DNA from: Desulfovibrio sp. | GTDB lineage: Bacteria; Desulfobacterota; Desulfovibrionia; Desulfovibrionales; Desulfovibrionaceae | DNA: 64,000 nucleotides | Reading direction: 5' to 3' | Assembly: GCA_031287575.1 (NCBI GenBank) | Contig: JAITSV010000076.1 | Coordinates: forward strand, 124,001 to 188,000 | Shown here: positions 54,294 through 63,679 of the stretch, in pieces | Numbering within the stretch: the stretch's first letter is position 1 | Layout: each line of letters starts with the position of its first letter | Program-made: the position numbers and the translations under genes | The notes under the pieces: model-generated | What the model was told of the DNA's origin: nothing | The model's input: only the letters and a program-made list of their open reading frames with translations | Database searches by the model: none

Positions 54294-55078
54294 CCATCGC
54301 CCCCTTGCGCGTCATCGGGCTTGGCCCCGGCGACGCCGCCCTGCTCACCCCGCAGGCCCGCGCCGCCATTGCCGCGTCCCACTGCATCGTCGGCTACACC
54401 CTGTACGTGGAACTGGTGCCGCAGGAACTGCGCCATGGCCGCGAGGTGCTGGCCACCGGCATGATGGCCGAGATGGAACGCTGCAACGCCGCCATCGATA
54501 CTGCCCTGGCGGGCCGCGCCACCTGCGTGGTCTGCTCCGGCGACCCCGGCGTGTACGCCATGGCCGGGCTGGTCTTCGAACTGCTGGACCAGCGCGGCCT
54601 TGCCCACCTGGCCCACGCGGTGGAGGTGGTGCCCGGCGTGCCCGCCCTGTGCGGGGCCGCCGCCCTGCTGGGCGCGCCGCTGATGCACGACTTCGCCTCG
54701 GTGAGCCTGAGCGACCTGCTGACCCCGTGGCCGGTCATCGAACGTCGCCTGGACGCGGCCCTTGGCGCCGACTTCGTGGTGGTCATCTACAACCCCCGCT
54801 CGCGCCGCCGGGCAGACCATCTGGAAAAGGCCCTGGCCATCGCCGCCCGCCACCGGGGGTCGGACACCCCCATCGGCCTGGTGCGCCAGGCCTATCGGCC
54901 CGACCAGCAGGTATCGGTCACGCCCCTTTCCGCCTTCGATCCGGCCACCGTGGACATGCTGTCCATCGTCATCATCGGCAACGGGGCCACCACCATGGTG
55001 GGCGGGCGCATGGTCACCCCGCGCGGCTACATGGACAAGTACGCCCCCGACGGCACCCGCAGGAAGGACGGCGAATAA
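54290..55078 (+). CDS. cobJ: Cobalt-precorrin-3B C17-methyltransferase (CobJ/CbiH)
   Basis: 262 residues. VIGLGPGDAALLTPQARAAIAAS, CIVGYTLYVELV, CSGDPGVYAMAGLVFE and VVIYNPRSRRRADHLEKA are SAM-dependent tetrapyrrole methylase motifs in the CobJ/CbiH arrangement. It performs the ring contraction step with C17 methylation just before CbiG acts, and the overlapping start (ATGA) shows coupling with cbiG. Confidence 0.94.
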   Translation: MTIAPLRVIGLGPGDAALLTPQARAAIAASHCIVGYTLYVELVPQELRHGREVLATGMMAEMERCNAAIDTALAGRATCVVCSGDPGVYAMAGLVFELLDQRGLAHLAHAVEVVPGVPALCGAAALLGAPLMHDFASVSLSDLLTPWPVIERRLDAALGADFVVVIYNPRSRRRADHLEKALAIAARHRGSDTPIGLVRQAYRPDQQVSVTPLSAFDPATVDMLSIVIIGNGATTMVGGRMVTPRGYMDKYAPDGTRRKDGE

Positions 55079-55282
55079 TCACCCGGCACCGCCGCCCGAC
55101 CGAATGCCGCCAAACATGCCGGAATCCGGCACAACTGACAGCGCCGCGCCACCTTTGCCGCCAGCGCGGGTTCTAATGGACATCCGCGCCACCTTGTGCC
55201 GCACGACACACACGGCACCTTCGGAGTGGGGCAACGTTTACCCCTAACCCACCAGAGTTCGCCGCATTTTCCCGGCCCGTCT

Positions 55283-55311
55283 TGACACCGCGAACGCTAC
55301 CTACTACCATG
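55283..55311 (+). promoter_or_regulatory. Sigma-70 promoter of the cytochrome c3 gene
   Basis: TTGACA (55283-55288), 17-nt spacer, TACCAT (55306-55311). The -35 element is perfect. The predicted start is near 55318 and AAGGAGG lies about 10 nt before the ATG, as expected for an abundant protein. Confidence 0.75.
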
Positions 55312-55358
55312 GCGCTTGGGAAATCCTTAACATGCCTTGTGAAGGAGGTATTTCTGCG

Positions 55359-55751
55359 ATGAAGAAGATGTTCCTCACCGGTGTGCTCGCGCTGGCCGTT
55401 GCCATCGCCATGCCCGCCCTTGCCGCCGCTCCGAAGGCCCCCGCCGACGGTCTGAAGATGGACAAGACCAAGCAGCCCGTGGTCTTCAACCACTCGGCCC
55501 ACAAGGCCCTGAAGTGTGGCGAATGTCACCACCCGGTCAACGGGAAGGAAGACTACCAGAAGTGCGCCACCGCCGGTTGCCACGACAGCATGGACAAGAA
55601 GGACAAGTCCAACAAGGGCTACTACCACGCCATGCATGACAAGGGCACCAAGTTCAAGACCTGCGTGGGCTGCCACCTTGAAACCGCCGGCGCCGACGCC
55701 GCCAAGAAAAAGGAACTGACGGGCTGCAAGGGCTCGAAGTGCCATAGCTAG
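55359..55751 (+). CDS. cycA: Tetrahaem cytochrome c3 (type I)
   Basis: 130-residue precursor; a 23-residue signal ends at LAA and the mature 107 residues begin [17 protein letters not shown], almost as in D. vulgaris c3. Four haem sites: CGECH, CATAGCH (CxxxxCH), CVGCH and CKGSKCH (CxxxxCH), with the extra axial histidines ([17 protein letters not shown]) present. It is the main periplasmic electron carrier between hydrogenases or formate dehydrogenase and transmembrane complexes. AAGGAGG ribosome site, its own promoter and its own terminator indicate a monocistronic, highly expressed gene. Confidence 0.98.
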   Translation: MKKMFLTGVLALAVAIAMPALAAAPKAPADGLKMDKTKQPVVFNHSAHKALKCGECHHPVNGKEDYQKCATAGCHDSMDKKDKSNKGYYHAMHDKGTKFKTCVGCHLETAGADAAKKKELTGCKGSKCHS

Positions 55752-55778
55752 GCACCGCCGTCATTCTTCCGGCTTCGC

Positions 55779-55806
55779 GGGCCGTCCCTTCGGGGGCGGC
55801 CCTTTG
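55779..55806 (+). terminator. Terminator after the cytochrome c3 gene
   Basis: GGGCCGTCCC-TTC-GGGGGCGGCCC followed by TTTGCGTTT, 28 nt after the stop; a UUCG-type loop inside a strong G+C stem. Confidence 0.75.
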
Positions 55807-56017
55807 CGTTTCCGGACCGCACGGGCAGGAGCGCACTTCGGGGGGAGTGAGGGGGCGCCGCCATGTGGCATGCCGCACGCGCTTGCGCCATGCCCGCTCC
55901 TGTGTGTAGTATTGCTGCCTTGAAACACGCAAAGCGCCCGCCGCTCCAAAGCGGCACTTTGCCGGACAGGTGCGCGAGCGCCGCAACCGTTACCGAAGGT
56001 TTGCCCAAGGGTCTGTC

Positions 56018-57496
56018 ATGTCTCCCACCGACGATGCCCACCTGACGGCCGACGAGGACATCATCGAGCTTACCGACATCATCGAGAAGGGCAACACGCC
56101 GCAAGCGCAGCCCGGCTCCGATGCCGCAAGCTTCGAGAAGGAACTCGAAGACCTGTTCTCCGACGGCGGCGGCCTGGAATCGCTGACGGGGTTCGATACC
56201 CTTGACGCCGACATCGCGCCCCCGTCCCCTGCCGCTTCCATGACACCGGACGACGGCGGAAGCGACGACGCCAGTCTGGGCGTCACACCCGACGCCGATA
56301 TGGACGCCGACATCGATGCCCTGCTGAACAGCATCGGCGATCTGCCGGATACCCCGGAGCCCGCACCGGCCCAGGCGTCCGCCGCCCGCAAGGCCCCCGC
56401 CGCCCACCACGACGCAGAGGAGGCTCCCTCCATGGCCGCCAAGCCCGTCTCGTCCACGCCTTCGGCCATCACCGGCCGTCCCGTCGATCCGGACGAGAAA
56501 CTGTCCATGCCCGACATGACCGACGTGGACGCCCTGCTCGGCGACCTGGGCGCGCCCAGCGCCGCCGACCTGACGTCGGGCGGTTCCGGCTCGTCCATGG
56601 GCGACGACGACATCGACGACCTCATTTCCGGGCTGGACGCCAAGGCGCCGCCCGTGGCAGCGCCCGCACCGCAGAAGCCCGCCGACCTCGTGGACGTGGC
56701 GGACCTGGACGCCCTGCTGGAAGACATGCTGGGTTCCGGCGGCAAGGCTGCCGCGCCCGAACCGGAACCGGAACCGGCCTCGATGCAGGCAGACGAAACG
56801 GATCCCTTCGAGGCCGCCCTGGCCGCCAGCGCGGCGCAGCTCTCCGTGGCCCCGTCCGACGAGCCCCCGGCCGACGGCGACCCCTTCGAGGCCGCCCTGG
56901 CCGCTGCCGCCACGGCTGCCGCCATGGCCGAGCCGACGCCGCCCCGCCCCGCGCCCAAGCCCGCCCCCGCGCGGCCGGAAATTTCCCCGGAAATCTCCCC
57001 GGCTGTCTCGGAGGTTGGCGACAGCCCCGCCGGGTACGCCGCGCGCATCGAGGCGCTGGAAGCCTCCCTGGCCAGCCTGGCCGAACAGCGCGATGAAGAG
57101 CGCGCCGCCCGCGAGGCGCTGGAAACGCGCCTGACGGCCATGGAATCACTGGCCGACACCGCGCCCGCACTTTCCGAAGACACGCTGGCCGAGTTGCTGG
57201 AACCCCTGCTGGCGCGTGAGGACGGTCCGTTCGCCCCGCTGGTGGACCGCGTGCGCGCCACCCTGGCCGAAGACCTGGACGCCCGCATCGAGGAGCGTCT
57301 GGCCCCCCTGCGCGAGCGCCTCGAAGGTGCTGGCACGGCGGATGCGATGGGGGCGGAAGGCATCACCCAGGCCGATCTGGACATGCTGGCCGCGGACCTG
57401 CGCGCCACGTTGCAGGCCGAGACGGACAAGGCCGCCGCTGCCGCCGCCGCGCGGATCATCCGCGAGGAAATCGCCGCCCTGGCCGAAGCCCTGTAG
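56018..57496 (+). CDS. Acidic repeat protein with C-terminal coiled coil, unknown
   Basis: 492 residues with AAGGG before the ATG. The N-terminal 260 residues are very acidic and repeat a short motif of Asp-hydrophobic pairs followed by Leu-Leu: DADIDALLNSIGDLP, DVDALLGDLG, DIDDLISGLD, DVADLDALLEDMLG. Two copies of DPFEAALAA follow, then an Ala/Pro linker and a coiled coil of about 150 residues (RIEALEASLASLAEQRDEERAAREALE and onward). No signal peptide or membrane segment. The repeats look like docking peptides for a partner protein. Not recognised as a known family; terminator at 57549. Confidence 0.8.
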   Translation: MSPTDDAHLTADEDIIELTDIIEKGNTPQAQPGSDAASFEKELEDLFSDGGGLESLTGFDTLDADIAPPSPAASMTPDDGGSDDASLGVTPDADMDADIDALLNSIGDLPDTPEPAPAQASAARKAPAAHHDAEEAPSMAAKPVSSTPSAITGRPVDPDEKLSMPDMTDVDALLGDLGAPSAADLTSGGSGSSMGDDDIDDLISGLDAKAPPVAAPAPQKPADLVDVADLDALLEDMLGSGGKAAAPEPEPEPASMQADETDPFEAALAASAAQLSVAPSDEPPADGDPFEAALAAAATAAAMAEPTPPRPAPKPAPARPEISPEISPAVSEVGDSPAGYAARIEALEASLASLAEQRDEERAAREALETRLTAMESLADTAPALSEDTLAELLEPLLAREDGPFAPLVDRVRATLAEDLDARIEERLAPLRERLEGAGTADAMGAEGITQADLDMLAADLRATLQAETDKAAAAAAARIIREEIAALAEAL

Positions 57497-57548
57497 GAAT
57501 CACCCTCTGGTGGGTTCAGGCAGCCCGCGCGAATAGCACGACTGTTTC

Positions 57549-57582
57549 AAGGGCGGGCCCGGGGCATCCGGTTCCGCCCTTT
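57549..57582 (+). terminator. Terminator-like hairpin after the acidic repeat protein
   Basis: AAGGGCGG and CCGCCCTTT pair around an internal G+C-rich loop, 53 nt after the stop. Confidence 0.6.
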
Positions 57583-58045
57583 CGCGTGCCGCGCCATTCT
57601 CAAGCCCCCGGAAAATACGCCGCCCGACGTGGGGCCCCCCGCCGGAAAGCCTGCCCCGACGGGCCTCGACGGGCGCGGGCCGCAATGCTATAGACGCCTG
57701 AAAAAAGAGGGATGGCTCGCCGGTTATTCCTCTTTCACCCGTCCGGTCTTCGTCCGCTGTGGTCGAGACCATTCCCCCACGGGCGGGTTTTCTCTTTTTT
57801 CACGGCTGCGCGGCTGCCCGCTTGCCAACCGGATGCCCCCGGCCGGTTCCGCTGGCACGCTGGCCAATGCCTCAGCCCGCGCACGGGCAACCGTCCGGCC
57901 ACCGGAAACGGCCCGAGGCGAGAAGTCGCGGCCCGTAGCGGAACGTCGCGGCCCGTAGCGGAAAGTCACGGCGTCGTCACGGAGCGGCCCGGTGGACCGC
58001 AGCCAGAGAAACGCGCCCAATGGCCCTCACCCAAAAGGACCGCAC
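57583..58045. repeat. Intergenic region with an inverted repeat and a 20-nt tandem repeat
   Basis: TGAAAAAAGAG (57699-57709) pairs with CTCTTTTTTCA (57792-57802), with a central gtggtcgagacc that recalls the core of the palindrome family; it may be a decayed member. At 57921-57972 a 20-nt unit (gaacgtcgcggcccgtagcg) occurs two and a half times. No gene was recognised; the open frames here are shadows. Confidence 0.55.
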
Positions 58046-58252
58046 ATGGACAAGATTCGCAAGGAAGCCCTGCAGGTGACCAAGGAAATCGTGGTCAAGT
58101 TCATCGAAACCCAGCGGGTTTCCCCGGCGAGCCTGGGCGAGGTGTTCCCCTCCATCTACCGCGTGGTGCTGGAATCCATCGCCACCGACGGCGCGCGCGA
58201 CGGCCAGCCCCCCGTGGTGTCGGCGGCCTCCACCGGCACCGAGCGGGAGTAG
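58046..58252 (+). CDS. Small conserved-looking protein upstream of menG
   Basis: 68 residues, MDKIRKEALQVTKEIVVKFIETQRVSP then SLGEVFPSIYRVVLESI and a short polar tail. AAAAGGA lies 7 nt before the ATG. It is a compact helical protein with the codon use of a real gene, ending 6 nt before the methyltransferase start, so the two are co-transcribed. From memory, small helical proteins of this kind occur widely in delta-proteobacteria, but I do not know a function. Confidence 0.78.
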   Translation: MDKIRKEALQVTKEIVVKFIETQRVSPASLGEVFPSIYRVVLESIATDGARDGQPPVVSAASTGTERE

Positions 58253-58258
58253 GCGCGC

Positions 58259-59317
58259 ATGGACCGTTCCGCCACCTCCTGCCAGAATGCCGCCACGGCG
58301 CCCACGGACGGCAACCGCCAGCCCGACCCGTGCGGGCACGCCCGCAGCGTTTCCGGCATGTTCGGGCGCATCGCCGACTGGTACGACCTGCTGAACCGCG
58401 TGCTCAGCGGCGGGCTGGACAAGTACTGGCGCCACCGCCTGGTGCGCCACGTGGTGCCCGGCCCCACGGGCCGCGTGCTGGACCTGGCGGCGGGCACCCT
58501 GGACGTTTCGCTGGAAATCGTGCGCCAGCACCCCGGCACCCGCGTGCCCGCCCTGGACTTTTGCCGCCCCATGCTGCAACGCGGGCGGGGCAAGCTGTTC
58601 GGCGAAACGGCGCGCGCCATCTGGCCCGTCACCGCCGACGGACGCCGCCTGCCCCTGGCCGACGCCAGCGTGGACTGCGTGACCATCGCCTTCGGCATCC
58701 GCAATATCCTGCCCCGGTCGGAAGCCTTTGCCGAAATCCTGCGGGTGCTGGTGCCCGGCGGGCGGCTGTGCGTGCTGGAATTCGGCACCGGCAAGACCCC
58801 GGTGTGGCGCGGGCTGTACAATTTCTATCTCAACCGGGTGCTGCCCATGGTGGGCAAGGCCGTTTCCGGCGATTCCGGCGCCTACCGCTACCTGGCGGAC
58901 ACCATCATGGCCTTTCCCACCGCCGACGAACTGGCCGGGGAAATGGCGGCGGCAGGCTTTGGCCGGGTGTTCCACCTGCCGCTGACCTCGGGTATCGTGC
59001 GCTTGCACGTGGCCGAAAAGCCCCTGGCCCCGGCGACCGGGGCGCAGCAGACGGCAACGGCCACGCAGCAACGGCCCGCCCCCAGGGCGCGCGAGGCCGC
59101 GCCCGCTGCATCCGCCCCGTCCGCCGAATCCGCCGAATCCGCCATCGCGGAAACGCCAGTCCAGGACATGGCAGTTCAGGCCAACAGCCCGGCAAAGGGT
59201 GACAAAACGGCAAAGGCCGGTACGGTGCAGGCCACCCTGCCCGGCGCGGCCACGCAGGGAGCGGAAAAAAAGAAACGCGCCGCCAGCGGCGCCAGGGCGG
59301 GGAAGAAGACGCGCTAG
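58259..59317 (+). CDS. ubiE: Demethylmenaquinone methyltransferase (UbiE/MenG) with C-terminal extension
   Basis: 352 residues. The methyltransferase part (to about residue 255) has MFGRIADWYDLLNRVLSGGLDKYWRH, VLDLAAGTLDVSLEIVRQHPG, DCVTIAFGIRNI, PGGRLCVLEFGTGKTPV and YRYLADTIMAFPTADEL. It makes the last methylation of menaquinone. In place of the usual GTGD glycine motif it has AAGTLD. About 95 further residues are Ala/Thr/Gln-rich and end KKKRAASGARAGKKTR, a basic low-complexity tail not found in enteric UbiE. With mqnB and the prenyl synthase downstream it forms part of a menaquinone set. Confidence 0.9.
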   Translation: MDRSATSCQNAATAPTDGNRQPDPCGHARSVSGMFGRIADWYDLLNRVLSGGLDKYWRHRLVRHVVPGPTGRVLDLAAGTLDVSLEIVRQHPGTRVPALDFCRPMLQRGRGKLFGETARAIWPVTADGRRLPLADASVDCVTIAFGIRNILPRSEAFAEILRVLVPGGRLCVLEFGTGKTPVWRGLYNFYLNRVLPMVGKAVSGDSGAYRYLADTIMAFPTADELAGEMAAAGFGRVFHLPLTSGIVRLHVAEKPLAPATGAQQTATATQQRPAPRAREAAPAASAPSAESAESAIAETPVQDMAVQANSPAKGDKTAKAGTVQATLPGAATQGAEKKKRAASGARAGKKTR

Positions 59318-59362
59318 CCGCAGGCGGCAACGCGATGGGCGGAGACTGGAGGCGGAGCCGCC

Positions 59363-59437
59363 GGGCCAATCTGCGCCGGGCCAATCTGCGCCAGACCAAT
59401 CTGCGTCAGACCAATCTGCGTCAGACCAGCATGCGCC
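59363..59437. repeat. Five tandem 15-nt units at the 3' end of the DUF2065 gene
   Basis: Units of the type gggccaatctgcgcc/agaccaatctgcgtc (59363, 59378, 59393, 59408, 59423). The last units overlap the 3' end of the minus-strand gene ending at 59421. In one plus-strand frame the repeat reads RANLRRANLRQTNLR, resembling pentapeptide repeats by chance. Confidence 0.88.
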
Positions 59438-59627
59438 GGGCCAGCCAGACCACCAGCACGCCCACGCACATGGCCGCGATGCCCATGCCCCGCAGCATGG
59501 CCGGGGGCTGGTCGGACAGCGACCGCAACACGGGGCGCATCCGCTCGGCAAACAGGACGTACGGAATGCTTTCGATGACGAAGGCAAGGCCCAGGGCGCA
59601 GAGCAGGGTATTCCAGTCGATATGCAT
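59421..59627 (-). CDS. Small two-helix membrane protein (DUF2065-like)
   Basis: 68 residues from the ATG at 59627 (GAAGG upstream): MHIDWNTLLCALGLAFVIESIPYVLF, a short loop with AERMRPVLRSLSDQPPAMLR, then GMGIAAMCVGVLVVWLARR. Two membrane helices with the length and pattern of DUF2065 inner-membrane proteins, whose function is unknown (often near hflC in other bacteria). It is convergent with menG. The stop lies inside a tandem repeat, so the C-terminus may vary between strains. Confidence 0.82.
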   Translation of the reverse strand: MHIDWNTLLCALGLAFVIESIPYVLFAERMRPVLRSLSDQPPAMLRGMGIAAMCVGVLVVWLARRMLV

Positions 59628-59829
59628 GGAAGCCTTCTCACACGGGGGCACCGCCCGTGGCAACCCCCGCCGCCAACGCAGCTTTCCGCCGACAGACACG
59701 TCGGCATGCCCGGTCCGGGCAGGCTTCCGCATCAGGACCCACCCGGTCACATCCGGAAAGCGACCGGCCTCGATCGACAGCAATCGGCAGTAATCGGCCC
59801 GCAGGGCCGGACACAGGATAGCCAACAGA

Positions 59830-61155
<1,326 letters not shown>

Positions 61156-61192
61156 CGGGGTCCGCGCACCGGCCCCAAAGGACTGGAACGCC

Positions 61193-61426
61193 ATGCTCGC
61201 CAGCCAACGACGCAAACGCCTGCCTCCCGCCCCCGACGACGCCACGTTGCGCGCGGCCCTGCGCCGCACGGCGGAAAGGGAACAGGCCGACGACAGCCGG
61301 GGCACGGCGGACGACTCGCGCACCGGCCCCGCCTGCGCGTTGATGCCGGGCATTCCGCGCGGCACCCTGCTGTGCGAACTGCCCCCGCGCGACGTGCCGG
61401 TGGTGCTGTGCTGGGACGACTGCTGA
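61193..61426 (+). CDS. Small protein of unknown function ending at an in-frame UGA
   Basis: 77 residues to the UGA at 61424-61426, AAGGA 10 nt before the ATG. MLASQRRKRLPPAPDDATLRAALRRTAEREQ, a polar middle, then GIPRGTLLCELPPRDVPVVLCWDDC just before the UGA. The same frame stays open for another 61 codons to a TAG at 61612, with coding-like third positions and a plausible sequence. So this is one of three things: a true 77-residue protein, a 139-residue selenoprotein with Sec after CWDDC, or a gene broken by a TGG-to-TGA change. The family was not recognised. It sits 37 nt after the UDP-sugar dehydrogenase. Confidence 0.6.
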   Translation: MLASQRRKRLPPAPDDATLRAALRRTAEREQADDSRGTADDSRTGPACALMPGIPRGTLLCELPPRDVPVVLCWDDC

Positions 61427-61612
61427 CGGGGCTTGCAGGAAGCGAGTTCGCTTCTGCGGTCCATGCCTGCGGGCGGACAACTGCTGCTGGACATAGCGCC
61501 CAACCAGATGGGCAGCGCGCGGCACATCGCCCGCGTCCGGCAGGCCGATGTGGTGGGCATGCCCTGCGCCACCGCCGAAGGACATTTGCGGTTGCTGCTG
61601 AGAAAACGTTAG
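61424..61612 (+). other. Open-frame continuation past the UGA, with SECIS-like hairpin
   Basis: After the UGA the frame reads RGLQEASSLLRSMPAGGQLL..., continuing to DVVGMPCATAEGHLRLLLRKR and TAG. The RNA just downstream folds as GCA-g-GAAGCG-AGUU-CGCUUC-UGC (about 61433-61455). The loop begins 18 nt after the UGA and has G as its second base, which fits the bacterial SECIS rules as I recall them (G in the first two loop positions, 16-37 nt from UGA). Most third positions are G or C, in line with translated sequence of this genome. Confidence 0.45.
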
Positions 61613-61707
61613 GGCCCCAAGATATTTTTTTACCGTAAGCACTGCCCGTCGGAAACCGGAACAACGACACACCGGCGCTCCGCGCCGTTCATGGACAGCC
61701 TTCACGC

Positions 61708-62427
61708 ATGAGCCTCGTCATCGCCACCGCCACCACCCGTGAAATGAAAGCCGTGCTCACCGGCTTCAACGGGCGGGGCCGCGTGGGCTGCGCCCTGCCC
61801 GGACCGGGCGAGGTCTGCCCTTCGCCCGTCAACGGGCGCAACTGTCTGCTGCTGGTCACCGGCGTGGGGCCGATCAACGCGGCCCTGTCGCTGGGCCGGG
61901 TACTGGGCGCGCACCGCAGCGTGCGCGGCGTGCTCAACCTGGGCGTCGCGGGCACCTTCGACGTGCTGCGCGCCCCGCTGGGCAGCGCCGTGCTGGCATC
62001 CGCCGAAGTCTGGCCCGAATACGGCCTGGCGGGCGACGACGGCGTGGACCCGCAAGGCATCGCCTTTCCCCAGGCAGAAGGCCCGGACGGTCCGGTGTGG
62101 GACCGCATCGACCTTGCGCCCGGGGTATTGTTCGAACAATGGCACCTTGCCATGCCCACGGCAGCCCGCAGCGGCGTTGCGCTGACCGTGGCCGGGGTTT
62201 CCGGCACCCCGGCGCGGGCACGGGCCATGTGCCGCCGTCACGCCCCGCTGATGGAGAACATGGAGGGCTTTTCGCTGGCCCTGGCCTGCCTGCGCCACGG
62301 CCTGCCCTTTGCCGAGGCGCGCACCATGTCCAACATCGTGGGGTCGCGCGCGGCGGAGGACTGGGCGCTGGAGGGGGCTCTGGACGCCCTGGGCGCGCTG
62401 GCCCGCGAACTTTTCCTGACCGACTGA
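61708..62427 (+). CDS. mqnB: Futalosine hydrolase
   Basis: 239 residues. Nucleosidase fold: VIATATTREMKAVL, LLLVTGVGPINAALSLGRVL, GVLNLGVAGTFD and the active-site region MENMEGFSLALACLRHGLPFAEARTMSNIVGSR. Members of this family remove hypoxanthine from futalosine in the alternative menaquinone pathway. The presence of menG upstream and a polyprenyl synthase immediately downstream supports that reading over a general purine nucleosidase. Confidence 0.92.
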   Translation: MSLVIATATTREMKAVLTGFNGRGRVGCALPGPGEVCPSPVNGRNCLLLVTGVGPINAALSLGRVLGAHRSVRGVLNLGVAGTFDVLRAPLGSAVLASAEVWPEYGLAGDDGVDPQGIAFPQAEGPDGPVWDRIDLAPGVLFEQWHLAMPTAARSGVALTVAGVSGTPARARAMCRRHAPLMENMEGFSLALACLRHGLPFAEARTMSNIVGSRAAEDWALEGALDALGALARELFLTD

Positions 62428-62498
62428 CGAACCATTCCGGCGCGCGGACGCCCCGCCCCGCCCAGACACGCCCGACCGCAAGCCCTACGGACATTCCC

Positions 62499-63494
62499 AT
62501 GCTGAAGCTCAAAGCCTATCTGGCCACGGAACTGCCGCGCATCAACAAGACGCTCGACGCCGAGGTGGCCGTACTCCACCCGCTGGTGCGCCCCGTGGCC
62601 GAACACGTGCTGCGCGCGGGCGGCAAGCGGCTGCGCCCCCTGCTGACCCTGCTCACCGCACGGGCGCTCGGCGCGGAAGGCGGCGGGCTGTTCCGCAAGG
62701 CCTCCGGCCCGGATCTGTACCCGCTGGCCTGTTCCGTGGAACTGCTGCACTCGGCCACCCTGCTGCACGACGACATCCTGGACGGCGCCGACCTGCGGCG
62801 CGGCCTGCCCGCCGCGCACACCGTGTTCGGCCAGACGGAAACCGTGCTGGCCGGTGACGCCCTGCTGGCCCTGGCCAACCGCATCGTGGCCCGCTACGGC
62901 GACGCCCGGCTTACCGAAACCATCGCCGAGGCCATCGTGCAGACGGCCACCGGCGAAATCGTGGAAATCGCCCACCAGCGTTCCACCGAGCACGGCCACG
63001 ATACCTACATCGACATCATCACCGGCAAGACCGCGTGGATGCTGCGCGCCTCGTGCGAACTGGGCGCCCTTGCCGCGCAGGCTCCGGACGAAGCCGTGCG
63101 GGCCGCCGCCGGGTTCGGCCTGAACCTCGGCATCGCCTTCCAGATCGTGGACGACGCGCTGGACTTCGCCGCCTCGTCCAAGGACACCGGCAAGCCCGTG
63201 GGCGGCGACCTGCGCGAGGGAAAGCTGACCCCGCCGTTGATCTACTACCTTGAAACACTGGCGCCGCGGGAACGCGATGCATTCGTGACGCGCTTCCGGC
63301 AAGGCACCTTCGATGATGCCACTGTGGCCGAGGTGGCGGCAGACCTGCGGGCGCGCGGCTGCGACGCGAAGACGCGCGAACTGGCCGCCAGCTACCTGGA
63401 CAAGGCGTCATCCTGCCTTGATGCATTGCCCGATACGTCGGAACGTCGTATCCTGCGGCAAAGCATCGACTACGTCCTCAATCGCGGCACGTAG
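62499..63494 (+). CDS. ispB: Polyprenyl diphosphate synthase (menaquinone side chain)
   Basis: 331 residues. HVLRAGGKRLRPLLTLLTARAL, first Asp-rich motif LLHDDILDGADLRRGLPAAH, second QIVDDALDFAASSKDTGKPVGGDLREGKLTPPLIYYL. A trans-prenyltransferase of the octaprenyl/heptaprenyl synthase family; the real chain length cannot be read from sequence (desulfovibrios mostly have MK-6). It lies 71 nt after mqnB. Confidence 0.92.
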   Translation: MLKLKAYLATELPRINKTLDAEVAVLHPLVRPVAEHVLRAGGKRLRPLLTLLTARALGAEGGGLFRKASGPDLYPLACSVELLHSATLLHDDILDGADLRRGLPAAHTVFGQTETVLAGDALLALANRIVARYGDARLTETIAEAIVQTATGEIVEIAHQRSTEHGHDTYIDIITGKTAWMLRASCELGALAAQAPDEAVRAAAGFGLNLGIAFQIVDDALDFAASSKDTGKPVGGDLREGKLTPPLIYYLETLAPRERDAFVTRFRQGTFDDATVAEVAADLRARGCDAKTRELAASYLDKASSCLDALPDTSERRILRQSIDYVLNRGT

Positions 63495-63679
63495 CATCGG
63501 GACACGGTTCCGCCGCGTGCCGGGCCACGGATGGTGATGCAGCCCGGCATGCGTCCGGCAGACACTCTGGCGATGCCCCGAAGCGCACCGGAAAGCCCCC
63601 GAACGCACGCGGCCCCGCGGCGGCAGCCGGGCTTTCCGCAACGCCGTGCACCACGCAATCCCCCACACCGGAGGGGCGC

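Noticed and set aside
57712-59202. 496-codon frame overlapping menG
   Set aside because: Arg/Pro/Gly-rich shadow in another frame. menG carries clear methyltransferase motifs.
59335-59793. Pentapeptide-repeat protein on the plus strand
   Set aside because: Only about five repeat-like units arise from a 15-nt tandem DNA repeat. The rest of the frame has no family character and runs antisense to the DUF2065 gene.
61613-61707. Intrinsic terminator before mqnB (gggcccc followed by T-run)
   Set aside because: The stem would be only about three base pairs, too weak to call.
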